Assembly: GCF_003026815.1 (NCBI RefSeq) | Contig: NZ_PYOG01000022.1 | Span: 1 to 64,000 of the forward strand | Length of the DNA stretch: 64,000 nucleotides | Direction of reading: 5' to 3' | Origin: Photobacterium damselae | GTDB lineage: Bacteria; Pseudomonadota; Gammaproteobacteria; Enterobacterales; Vibrionaceae | Shown here: one piece after another, positions 41,702-50,568 of the stretch | Position numbering within the stretch: position 1 is the stretch's first letter | How the letters are laid out: each line of letters starts with the position of its first letter | The notes under the pieces: generated by a model | Told to the model about the DNA's origin: nothing | What the model saw: the letters and a program-made list of their open reading frames with translations, nothing else | Database searches by the model: none | Translations under genes and position numbers: made by a program

Positions 41702-44218
41702 ATGCAAAAGAAAATTTTAGCTATATTAATTAGCGCTACATTTACATTGGTTGGTTGTAATTCATCAGACAATGAAAATAATACTCAAACAAATCCACCT
41801 ATTATTACGCCACAGCCTGAAGGTGAGAATGGTATCCAGCCAGAACCTCCTGTACCAGATCCTGAAGATGATATAATTATTAACAGTACAGATTACCAAT
41901 TAAGTTTGGATACGGCGAAAACAATGATATTTGCCAATGCTTCTTTTTATGGAAAGGGACATGAGTCACATTGGCACAATAAAAATACTATTGTTGGATT
42001 TGGATATAAAAATCAGACTTCTGATAAAGATGGTATTGGATGGTTTATTGAAATTCCAGAAAAGACAGAATTAGAATTAACAGCACTGGTTGAAAATACA
42101 TTTATTCAAGAAGACGGCTCTAATGGTGGGATGTTGCGTGTTGAAGTCTTTGATGCAGAAGATTTAATGCGAAATAAACTGATATCTGGTATTGATGCTC
42201 AATGGAAGGTTTATACTAAAAAAGATAACAGCAAGGACAACTGGGGATTAGTTGAGGATAAACTAGGTACAGTAACTATACCTAATGAGGGAAAATATCT
42301 AATTATTCTTAGGGCTGTACAAAATGGAAGTAATCCTAATGGTGAAATATATGAGCGCAATGTAAGCATGTTAGCTGAAATGAAATTAACGGGAAAATAT
42401 GCAGAAAATATTGAGCAACTAAAAATACCGGAAACAAGAGGGAGATATTTTACTTGGAAGAAAGAATATATTCCAGAGGACCTGCCAACATTTGAAAGTT
42501 CTAAAGACAAATTACCGAAGCCTATTTTAGATGGTAATCCTGAGTGGGTGAATTTATATTGGAATACTTGGAAGTTTGCTTTCGAACAGTTGAGAACAGT
42601 AAAGGCAACTAATACGACATTTGTTTCAAACTATATAGATGAAGCATTTAGCAACGATCTATTTCAGTGGGACATTCAGATGATGATTGAATTCTGGAAA
42701 TATAGCAATGAAACATTTAATGCGATTGCAACGCAGGATAATTTCTATAGAGCTCAAAATTATAATGGTATGATTCATCGCATGTTAAATGAAATAACTG
42801 GCGATGATCATGGACAAAATGATGCACAGCAAACTAATCCTCCAATATTTGCATGGGCAGAGTTAAACTGGGCAACGATTACAGGGGATAAAACTCGTTT
42901 TGAATATGTTATTCCTGCAATTGCTAAGCAATTAGAATATATTGAAAATGCTCATGCAGAACCTAAAAATAAAAAAGATAAACATTTCCTATATTGGAAT
43001 AATGGTCAAGGTAACGGTCTTGATTCATTACCTAGAGCTAATGGACCATATGAAACTAAAGATGTTGGTTCTGTAGATATGTCAGTTCAAGTTGCCAATG
43101 AATATTTCAGTCTGGCTAAAATGTCTGAAATGATTGGTAACGAAAATGATGCAAATAGATTTAGAGAGAAAGGTTTATTTATAGCTGAAAAAATAAATCA
43201 ATTATGGGATGATAATGCAAATTTCTATGTGGATATAAATTCTGATAAATCGACATTTTTAGATAAAGCAACAGGAGAGCCTGTTCTAACTTTAGCAGGA
43301 TCATGGCCATTATTATTTGGAGATGAAATTATTTCCGATAATAGTATTCGAGCAGGATTAATGGTCGAAAAATTATTTAGTCCTGATTATTTTTTTGAAC
43401 CGTTCCCACTCCCTGTGTTGTCTAAAAACCATTCTCAGTACACACCTGGTGAATATGATATGGGCGGAGTTATGACTCCGACTGCAATGATAACTATGGC
43501 TGGATTGAGAAAACAAGGCTATATACATGAAGCTTCAGTTTTAGGGGAAAAGATCCTAAATGCAGTTAATGAAATTTTCCGAGGAGGAACACATTACTGG
43601 GGTAATCATGTTTTAACTTATCCTGAGTGGAAAGATAAGCGAATCTGTACCATATGGGAAATGTACAAGCCTACTAAATCATTAGATAACCATGGTGGAA
43701 TATGGGACACAAATGAAGAAATATACTACCATAATGGAGCAGAAAATGGTTCTCGATCAGTTCGGCCTCAATTTGTTGGTTGGTCAGGTATCTATCCAAT
43801 TAATACGTTAATCGATCATGTTATTGGTTTAGAAGCTAATGCGCTTGAAAATCAAATTACGTGGAATTTACGTAGAACAGATAGGCATGGTATTGAACAA
43901 TTTAAAGTGGGAGATACGTTTGTCGATCTTATTGCCAACGAACGTAATGTAGGTGACGCAGTAACTATCACCGCTAAGAGCTCAAATAAAGACATTAAAT
44001 TAACTGTTAAACATCTACAAGATGATAGTGATAATTCTTCCATTGTGAAAAAGACTATTACTCTTAAGGCTGGGCAACCAATAACTTTTACTGTCAAAGG
44101 TTCAGGAATAGCATCTGCTAAACATTCTTATCCAGTTTATGATAGCTCAAGATTTAAGTTGAATGAAAATTGTGCGAATTATAGTGATCTTATAAAAGAA
44201 AATTACCCAATAATGTAA
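41702..44218 (+). CDS. lipoprotein glycoside hydrolase, six-hairpin (MGH1/GH63-like)
   Basis: An 838-residue lipoprotein: a signal peptide with lipobox LVGC (Cys19), then a Pro/Glu-rich linker (residues 25-65), a beta-rich domain (about residues 70-240) and an (alpha/alpha)6 catalytic domain (about residues 270-760). The latter has WVNLYWNTWKFAFEQLR, SVDMSVQVANEYFSLAKM, YDMGGVMTPTAMITMAGLRK and CTIWEMYKP, features of trehalase/GH63/mannosylglycerate hydrolase-like enzymes. It is probably at the cell surface or facing the periplasm, trimming a glycan. The exact substrate cannot be told. No polysaccharide locus surrounds it. Confidence 0.72.
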   Translation: MQKKILAILISATFTLVGCNSSDNENNTQTNPPIITPQPEGENGIQPEPPVPDPEDDIIINSTDYQLSLDTAKTMIFANASFYGKGHESHWHNKNTIVGFGYKNQTSDKDGIGWFIEIPEKTELELTALVENTFIQEDGSNGGMLRVEVFDAEDLMRNKLISGIDAQWKVYTKKDNSKDNWGLVEDKLGTVTIPNEGKYLIILRAVQNGSNPNGEIYERNVSMLAEMKLTGKYAENIEQLKIPETRGRYFTWKKEYIPEDLPTFESSKDKLPKPILDGNPEWVNLYWNTWKFAFEQLRTVKATNTTFVSNYIDEAFSNDLFQWDIQMMIEFWKYSNETFNAIATQDNFYRAQNYNGMIHRMLNEITGDDHGQNDAQQTNPPIFAWAELNWATITGDKTRFEYVIPAIAKQLEYIENAHAEPKNKKDKHFLYWNNGQGNGLDSLPRANGPYETKDVGSVDMSVQVANEYFSLAKMSEMIGNENDANRFREKGLFIAEKINQLWDDNANFYVDINSDKSTFLDKATGEPVLTLAGSWPLLFGDEIISDNSIRAGLMVEKLFSPDYFFEPFPLPVLSKNHSQYTPGEYDMGGVMTPTAMITMAGLRKQGYIHEASVLGEKILNAVNEIFRGGTHYWGNHVLTYPEWKDKRICTIWEMYKPTKSLDNHGGIWDTNEEIYYHNGAENGSRSVRPQFVGWSGIYPINTLIDHVIGLEANALENQITWNLRRTDRHGIEQFKVGDTFVDLIANERNVGDAVTITAKSSNKDIKLTVKHLQDDSDNSSIVKKTITLKAGQPITFTVKGSGIASAKHSYPVYDSSRFKLNENCANYSDLIKENYPIM

Positions 44219-44239
44219 AATTGCACTTTGAAAATAGAT

Positions 44240-44271
44240 AACAACATCAGCCATTATGGGCTGATGTTGTT
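44240..44271 (+). terminator. terminator after the glycosidase gene
   Basis: A 13-bp stem AACAACATCAGCC / GGCTGATGTTGTT with a six-base loop lies 22 bases after the stop. The rest of the gap to 44545 holds no gene that I can support. Confidence 0.65.
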
Positions 44272-44544
44272 ACATAGTTTGATTTTTGTTCTCAAAGGTA
44301 TGTGTGTTCACCAAACATTCATCTAAAAAAGGTATAACAGATACCTAACTGATAAGGACACCGAGGGTATTTAGTCGATTCAGTGAAAACTTAGCTCTCG
44401 GTACTTGAGTTAGATGACTACTTTCTGCTATAACGAGCTTATAGAAAAAACTGAGCCTTCAATAGGTTAATAGTTATACAGACGACTTGAGCCTTGCATA
44501 TTAATCAGTTTTACAAGGTTTTATTTTCATATTAAGGACTAGCT

Positions 44545-44865
44545 ATGAACAACATCCTTGAACTTGTACGTGAAACACGCCGCAAGAACAAACTAAAGCG
44601 TGAAATCTTAGACAATGACCGTAAGATTCGCGATAACCGTAAGCGTGTAGAACTTCTAGAGAACCTACTAGACTACATCAAGGCTGATATGAGCCACGAT
44701 CAAATTGTTGAGATCGTTGAAAACATGAAGTCTGACTATGAAGATCGTGTAGATGATCACATCATCATTAGTGCTGAACTATCAAAAGAACGTCGTGACG
44801 TTAGCAAGCACGTTAAAGAGCTTAAAAAAGCAGAGATTGCTCATAAGCCAGAAAACCACAAATAA
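44545..44865 (+). CDS. yeeX: DUF496 family protein YeeX
   Basis: A 106-residue, highly charged coiled-coil protein closely resembling E. coli Yee[21 protein letters not shown], then [14 protein letters not shown] and [14 protein letters not shown]. It is conserved in gamma-proteobacteria; the molecular role is not established. Codon usage looks highly biased, suggesting strong expression. An AAGGA site lies before the ATG. Confidence 0.92.
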   Translation: MNNILELVRETRRKNKLKREILDNDRKIRDNRKRVELLENLLDYIKADMSHDQIVEIVENMKSDYEDRVDDHIIISAELSKERRDVSKHVKELKKAEIAHKPENHK

Positions 44866-44889
44866 TTTGTTGGTTTAAGAATGAAGAAA

Positions 44890-44916
44890 GCTCGAGCTTA
44901 GTCTCGAGTTTTTTTA
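44890..44916 (+). terminator. terminator after yeeX
   Basis: CTCGAG (44891) and CTCGAG (44903) form a stem with loop CTTAGT, followed by seven T. Confidence 0.68.
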
Positions 44917-45096
44917 TGCAAAAAAATAGCCCGATACTATTCCTGTTTCGGGCCTAGGGGAATGGCTCGTTAGAGCCTTGCGCTAACTGGTTAGTAATGG
45001 AGATCAATTACACTATCAATACTAGTTCACCATACTAATTTTGCCAGTTTTACAGATAAATTCTTGTCTTACAGCTAAGATCTCGACATGATTGTC

Positions 45097-46527
45097 TTAG
45101 ATATCAAACAAGTTAGTATCTCGTACTAATTCACGCGGTAAACCATTTTTGATTCGGTTACTGACCCATTTGCCTAAGCCAATAGGGTAATCGCGGTATG
45201 TTACAATCACTTCACCTTTACCCGCTGGTTGATCTGGGCGAATATCACGTCCCATAAACCACTCTTTCGCTTCTTCTGCCGTTAGGGCGATCGCTGTTTG
45301 TTCCTTACCAGTAGCAAGAGTCATAACAGCTTCATGTTGCCAACGATAACCTTTCTTATGCTGTTCAGCCAAACGAATACCAATACGTTGGAAACGAATT
45401 TCACCAATAAGATTACTGAGCGCAGAAGGGAATAACCAAACTTCTTTATCTCTCACCCAAACATCATTTTGCTCAGGTAAGGTAATATCAAGATCTTGCT
45501 TAAACTGTTTAGCAAGTTCAGCTTGGTCTTTATTCGACATTTTACTGAATGGGAACTTACCCATACGTTTTTTAACTACAGGAGATTCAACTGCAGCCAA
45601 TTTACGAATACGAGCAACAAAGAAGCCTTCACTGTCATAAACTTGTGGGTAGACATGTAAGAAACCATCTTCAGTCAGCGTTTCTTTTGCACCCTCAAAG
45701 AGATCATCAAGCGGTTCAAATTCAACGGCATCACCATAAGTTTCTTTTAGGTAATGGCAAACATCTTGGTTTTCACGAGTATTTAGCGTACAAGTCGAGT
45801 AAACCATAACACCACCGGGCTTAAGCGCTTGGAAGGCACTAACAATCAAGTTGCGTTGAACTTCAGCAATCTCTTCAATGGAGTTTAGCGTCCAGTTCTT
45901 CATCGCATCTTCATCTTTACGAATCGCACCTTCACCAGAGCATGGGGCATCTAATAGGATAGAATCGAATGACTCAGGAGCCCAACCGCCAAAAACGCAA
46001 CCATCAAAGTGAGTAAGAGCAACACTGTAAACACCACAACGTTGTAGGTTTGAGTGTAAGACCTTAATTCGACTTGCTGCGAGCTCATTTGCAACCAGTG
46101 CGCCACGGTTTTCCATTGCACAAGCAATCTGTGTTGTTTTAGAGCCAGGTGCTGATGCCATATCAAGCACAACATCTAAGTTATCATTGTCTTTTAGTAG
46201 TGCCGTTACAGGCATCATAGAACTGGCTTCTTGGATATAGAACAAGCCAGCCATGTGTTCTGCGGTATTACCTAATGATACAGAGGTTTCATCATCGCGC
46301 TCAATCCAAAATCCCGTATCACACCAAGGTACAGGTGTTAGAGTCCAACCTTTGTCAGCAACACGTTCTAAAAAATCAGCAACACTAATTTTTAAGGTGT
46401 TTACTCGAATGCTACGACGCAGAGGGGTTTTACAACATGCAACAAACTCATCAAGATTAAGATGTTTCGGCATGGTTTGTTCAATAAGGTTTAGAAATGC
46501 GTCTGGGATATAGATATTAGAATGCAC
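45097..46527 (-). CDS. rsmF: 16S rRNA m5C1407 methyltransferase RsmF
   Basis: A 476-residue SAM-dependent RNA methyltransferase (E. coli 479). The start is taken as GTG at 46527, giving HSNIYIPDAFLNLIEQ as in E. coli, with AGAGAA upstream. Motifs: TPLRRSIRVNTLKISVADFL at the N-terminus, SAM-binding DMASAPGSKTTQ, and two catalytic Cys in LDAPCSGEG and YSTCTLN. The C-terminal PUA-like part binds RNA. It follows letB as in E. coli but is separated from it by a terminator. Confidence 0.95.
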   Translation of the reverse strand: MHSNIYIPDAFLNLIEQTMPKHLNLDEFVACCKTPLRRSIRVNTLKISVADFLERVADKGWTLTPVPWCDTGFWIERDDETSVSLGNTAEHMAGLFYIQEASSMMPVTALLKDNDNLDVVLDMASAPGSKTTQIACAMENRGALVANELAASRIKVLHSNLQRCGVYSVALTHFDGCVFGGWAPESFDSILLDAPCSGEGAIRKDEDAMKNWTLNSIEEIAEVQRNLIVSAFQALKPGGVMVYSTCTLNTRENQDVCHYLKETYGDAVEFEPLDDLFEGAKETLTEDGFLHVYPQVYDSEGFFVARIRKLAAVESPVVKKRMGKFPFSKMSNKDQAELAKQFKQDLDITLPEQNDVWVRDKEVWLFPSALSNLIGEIRFQRIGIRLAEQHKKGYRWQHEAVMTLATGKEQTAIALTAEEAKEWFMGRDIRPDQPAGKGEVIVTYRDYPIGLGKWVSNRIKNGLPRELVRDTNLFDI

Positions 46528-46620
46528 TGATGATTCTCTATTTACGGGTTTTAGCAGGGATTTTATACCAAACAGAGAAAATAGGAAAAAAGAATACAAT
46601 GAAAACGATAGAATAAAAAA

Positions 46621-46644
46621 AAGAGTGGCACACTGACCACTCTT
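46621..46644 (-). terminator. terminator between letB and rsmF
   Basis: An 8-bp stem AAGAGTGG / CCACTCTT with an eight-base loop is followed on the minus strand by a long T-run. It ends the letAB transcript. Confidence 0.75.
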
Positions 46645-46657
46645 TCTATTTTAGTTT

Positions 46658-49282
46658 TTAGCTCTTAGGAATGGCAGTTCGCCAACTTAGCCATTGAGGA
46701 TTAACCTCTTTATGCAGTAAGAAATGCTTACCATTATGAGCTTTTGGCGATAATGGCTGTTTTTCCGGAGTAGCAAACGAAATACCACCACGTAAAATGC
46801 TGTCAACCGTACCTGCTTTTACTTCGGCACCTGTTAGGCCAAGTGTTACGTTCACCCCAGAAGTATTCCAGAAGACAGTATTAGAACGTACTAGGTAACT
46901 GTATTCTTTGTCTACTTGCGCCTCGATAATAACGCGATCAGATAGCTTACCTAATGATACATGAGTAACCTGACCAACTTGAATATCACGATAGAGCAGA
47001 GGAGTTCCTTCTGCAATTGAGTCTCGCTCTTCTGCTTCAAGGTAGAGAGTTTTGCCTGATTCTAATTTCTGTGATGAACCTAATTTGAAGGTTTGTGCAT
47101 AGCGACCATTACCCGGTTCCACGGCAATATAACTGCTAAGTAATGAATCAAGGTTTTCTGTACCTGTTAGGCTTAGCTTTGGTTGCACTAGCCAGAAATA
47201 GCTGCCTGATTTTGCCAATGTTTGTGCGTAATTAGGGAATAGACGAGCCTTAATAATGACACTTTCATTCTTAAAATCAGGGACAATCTCGACCACTTTA
47301 CCAACATTAACACCCTGATAGCGAATCGGAGTGTTGGTAGCAATGGAACGAGCATCTTTAGCTGTGAGTGTCACTTGTAAACCAAAGTTTTGAGCCGCAC
47401 TTAAACTGTCATAAAGTTTAAAGGCACGACCTTCTTTATTCGATACGTTGTCCATTGTATCAAAAGCGATGCCACCTTTGATTAATGTACTTAGCGGACT
47501 TGCTGTTAACTTAAGGCCACCAATTCCTGCTTCAACTTCAACGCCTGAACGATTCCAAAATACGGTTTGCTGATTAATAAGATGACGGTATTGGCTTTCG
47601 ATTTCAATATTAATCGTGACACCGTCACCTTTTAGTGCATATCCCAGTATCTGACCAACCTGTAAATTGCGGTATAGAATCGGGCTACCTTCTGAAACAG
47701 GAGGGAGTTTGTCGGCAAATAGAGTCAATTTAGCTGCTGATGAACGTTGGTTATCCGCTAAAGATGCTAGATTTTTATTTCCGTACAGAGTGTAGGATTT
47801 TGCAATGCTAGCCTTACCTGTAGAGGTAAAACTGATTGCGCTGGTAATTAGCTGATCCGCTGGTGCGATAGATACATCCAAGCCTTTGTTACTGACATTG
47901 GCTTGAATTCCACCTTCGATATAAAAACGACTACCAGAGCGAATTAGATGAGTAAATTTAGGTAACACGAGAACATCAAATTTTACTTTGTTCTCATCAA
48001 GCGTGACATTAGTAACACGACCAACAGTGATACCTTTATAGTTCAGTTTAGTACCACGTTTGATGCCGTGACTGGTGTCTGCAATTAGCGTAAAATTAGC
48101 CGAACCTTTCTGTTGTTCTTGTAGCGTATCTTGAGTAATGGCTTTGAACTTACGAGTAGGTTCTCCTTTTCCTGGAATGATGCGCAAGAAATTACCTCGA
48201 ATAAGATTGCCGATATTTTTCACGCCGTTTAAAGAAACTTCCGCTTCTTCTAATAACAAACTTGAACCTGTTGTGAGTAGATCGCTCATACTTGGTTCAA
48301 TAGCTGCATCCGCAATAATTTTATTGGTCTCTTTATCTAAGCGAAGATCGGAGATCTGACCAATCTGTAAACCGCGATACATAATTGGTGAGCCAGATGC
48401 ATTGATATTATTGTTATCCGGTAACTCGATTTTAATCGCGATACCTCGGCCCGCTGTATTGATATCGGGGTAGAGTCTAAACAAATGATCTTGTTCAATT
48501 GGCTTGCCTTCATCGGGTGAATCAAAAGCGATAGCACCTGCGATTAATGCCGAAAGACTTTCAAACTGAACATCCACACCATTAAATCCAATGTTGGCAC
48601 TCATCCCACTAACATTCCAAAAACGGCTCTTATTGGTCACCAAGTTTTCGTATTTTGGGTAGATTAGGAGATCAATGATCACTCGTTTTTTGTTACCGCT
48701 TAGGGTGTAGTTATAAACTTCACCAACAGGGATCTTTTTATAAAAAACTTGGGAACCAATACTGACCGATCCCAGTGTAGGGGAGCGTAATTGTACTTTT
48801 AAGCCATCAGCAACTGGAGTATCTGATGGTTGAGACTCTAAGGCGGTAAATTTTGTTGTTGGTTCACCATCACCAGGTTGAAGGGCTATATAGTTACCAG
48901 AAACTAAGGTATCAAGGCCCGATATACCAGTAATAGAAGCTTTAGGTTTGACTAACCAAAATTGGGTATTTGAACGAAGAGTTTTTGCCGCTTCAGGGTA
49001 AATATCTGCCGTAACATAAATGCTCTTTAAATCTTTAGATAAAGAAACATCACGAACCATACCGACTTCTAAGCCTTGATAGCGGATCGTTGTGCGACCT
49101 GCAATTAAGCCTGATGCGTTATTAAAATGGATTTGAATGCGTTCACCCGCCTCATTTACTGCTTTATAGACCAGCCAGCCGGCCAAGCACAAAGCGAGTA
49201 ACGGCAGTAACCATAATGGCGATATGCCACGATCACGCTTTATTTCAACAGGTTGAGGTTGTGGATTATTTTGGTTGTTCAT
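46658..49282 (-). CDS. letB: LetB/YebT, seven-MCE-domain lipid transport tunnel
   Basis: An 874-residue protein, nearly the same length as E. coli LetB (877). After one N-terminal membrane helix (LWLLPLLALCLAGWLVYKAV) seven MCE domains follow, each marked by a Y-(K/R/Q)-G-x-x-VG-x-V type motif (for example RYQGLEVGMV, MYRGLQIGQI, NYKGITVGRV, RYQGVNVGKV, LYRDIQVGQV). Stacked hexamers form a periplasmic tunnel moving lipids between membranes. PqiB, the related protein, has only three MCE domains, so LetB is the right call. It overlaps letA by 17 bases. Confidence 0.95.
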   Translation of the reverse strand: MNNQNNPQPQPVEIKRDRGISPLWLLPLLALCLAGWLVYKAVNEAGERIQIHFNNASGLIAGRTTIRYQGLEVGMVRDVSLSKDLKSIYVTADIYPEAAKTLRSNTQFWLVKPKASITGISGLDTLVSGNYIALQPGDGEPTTKFTALESQPSDTPVADGLKVQLRSPTLGSVSIGSQVFYKKIPVGEVYNYTLSGNKKRVIIDLLIYPKYENLVTNKSRFWNVSGMSANIGFNGVDVQFESLSALIAGAIAFDSPDEGKPIEQDHLFRLYPDINTAGRGIAIKIELPDNNNINASGSPIMYRGLQIGQISDLRLDKETNKIIADAAIEPSMSDLLTTGSSLLLEEAEVSLNGVKNIGNLIRGNFLRIIPGKGEPTRKFKAITQDTLQEQQKGSANFTLIADTSHGIKRGTKLNYKGITVGRVTNVTLDENKVKFDVLVLPKFTHLIRSGSRFYIEGGIQANVSNKGLDVSIAPADQLITSAISFTSTGKASIAKSYTLYGNKNLASLADNQRSSAAKLTLFADKLPPVSEGSPILYRNLQVGQILGYALKGDGVTINIEIESQYRHLINQQTVFWNRSGVEVEAGIGGLKLTASPLSTLIKGGIAFDTMDNVSNKEGRAFKLYDSLSAAQNFGLQVTLTAKDARSIATNTPIRYQGVNVGKVVEIVPDFKNESVIIKARLFPNYAQTLAKSGSYFWLVQPKLSLTGTENLDSLLSSYIAVEPGNGRYAQTFKLGSSQKLESGKTLYLEAEERDSIAEGTPLLYRDIQVGQVTHVSLGKLSDRVIIEAQVDKEYSYLVRSNTVFWNTSGVNVTLGLTGAEVKAGTVDSILRGGISFATPEKQPLSPKAHNGKHFLLHKEVNPQWLSWRTAIPKS

Positions 49283-50459
49283 AGTTATCCCAAATTAAAC
49301 GAGAATCTAAACTCTCTGCTGCTAACATGGTTAGGACTACCACGACAGCAAATGCAATGGCTCCAGGACCCGGAGTAAAATCTAATAATTGACCGCGATC
49401 GATGAGTGTCACCATTATGGATATAACAAAGAGATCCATCATCGACCATTTACCAATCCATTGGATGATGCGGTACATTTTCATTCGCGTTAAAAAAGAG
49501 CCTTGGCGCTTAAACTGTATACATAACAATATATAAGCCAAACCTAAGATTTTGGCGACAGGCACAACAATACTGGCAATAAAGATGATTGCTGCGATAC
49601 CTGACATATTGGTTTTAACCAGTGTGGCGACACCAGAAAAAATTGTATCTTCCAGTTGCTTACCATTATTAAAGAAAATAGAAATAGGATAAAGGTTTGC
49701 AGGAAAAATAAACACGCTAGCTGAAATAAGATAAGCCCATGTTTTTTGTATTGAGTTTGGATCGCGGTGATGAAGTTCTGAGCCGCAGCGTCTGCAATAG
49801 GCTTGCTGTTTCTGAGTTAAATGACAGGTGTGACAATGCACCTCTAGATCTGTATTAAGATGTTCTTTTTCTGGCTGCCATGCATCCCAATATCTGCGCA
49901 CACTGATTTTAGTTAATAGCGCCAGCATGAGAAATTGTAAGATCACAAGTGAAAATAGCCCTGAACCAACATAGATATCTGCATGATCTTGAACTTTAAA
50001 ACAGGCAATAGCGAGACTCACAAGAAAGACATCAAACATCGCCCAGTGTTTTAAGTGCTCTAATAGCCAAAGTGAGCGTTTAAAAAGTTTGAATCGGCGA
50101 AAATGTAGGCCAAGTTGGGTCGTAATGACCGATGACATAACAAGAAAAGGGGCGATAGAGCTACAAAATAAAATAAGAGCTGCGACTCCTGGGAAATTAC
50201 CCGCCAGTGTTATGGTTCCTGATGGTAAAGTCGCGGGGATCATTTGGCCAAAAAGGCGAATTGTGATCAATGGAAAAATATGAGCAGGAACAAATAAGAT
50301 CAGACAAGCTACAGCGAGTGCTAAGTCGCCGCCAAATTGTCGAACTCCACCTCGATATAATCGTGTTTGGCAGCGAGGACAGTAGGCGCTTTGTCCTAAG
50401 TTCGCATCTTTAGGTTGAATAAGAAGATCACAACCAGGACATAACCTCGCTGTAGACAT
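49266..50459 (-). CDS. letA: LetA/YebS inner-membrane lipid transport protein
   Basis: A 397-residue membrane protein (PqiA family) and partner of LetB. The start is the ATG at 50459 with AAGGACAC upstream. Two zinc-ribbon motifs, CPGCD ... CPRC near the N-terminus and CHTC ... CRRCG near residue 220, each precede a group of four membrane segments, the duplicated PqiA fold. It delivers or takes lipids at the inner-membrane end of the LetB tunnel. Confidence 0.94.
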   Translation of the reverse strand: MSTARLCPGCDLLIQPKDANLGQSAYCPRCQTRLYRGGVRQFGGDLALAVACLILFVPAHIFPLITIRLFGQMIPATLPSGTITLAGNFPGVAALILFCSSIAPFLVMSSVITTQLGLHFRRFKLFKRSLWLLEHLKHWAMFDVFLVSLAIACFKVQDHADIYVGSGLFSLVILQFLMLALLTKISVRRYWDAWQPEKEHLNTDLEVHCHTCHLTQKQQAYCRRCGSELHHRDPNSIQKTWAYLISASVFIFPANLYPISIFFNNGKQLEDTIFSGVATLVKTNMSGIAAIIFIASIVVPVAKILGLAYILLCIQFKRQGSFLTRMKMYRIIQWIGKWSMMDLFVISIMVTLIDRGQLLDFTPGPGAIAFAVVVVLTMLAAESLDSRLIWDNYEQPK

Positions 50460-50568
50460 AATTTTTGTGTCCTTATAAAAGCAAACCAACCCGCATCTAT
50501 CCATGACAACGAGTTGGTCTATTACTTCAAGTTGTTACATTGCAAAAATTATTACGGTTTAATAACCA

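Noticed and set aside
44928..44954. GCCCGA / TCGGGC inverted repeat after yeeX as a second terminator
   Set aside because: A stem is possible but no T-run follows, so it is not listed as a terminator.
46658..49282. PqiB as the identity of the MCE protein
   Set aside because: PqiB has three MCE domains and about 546 residues; this protein has seven and 874 residues, matching LetB/YebT, and the rsmF-letB-letA-msrC order agrees.
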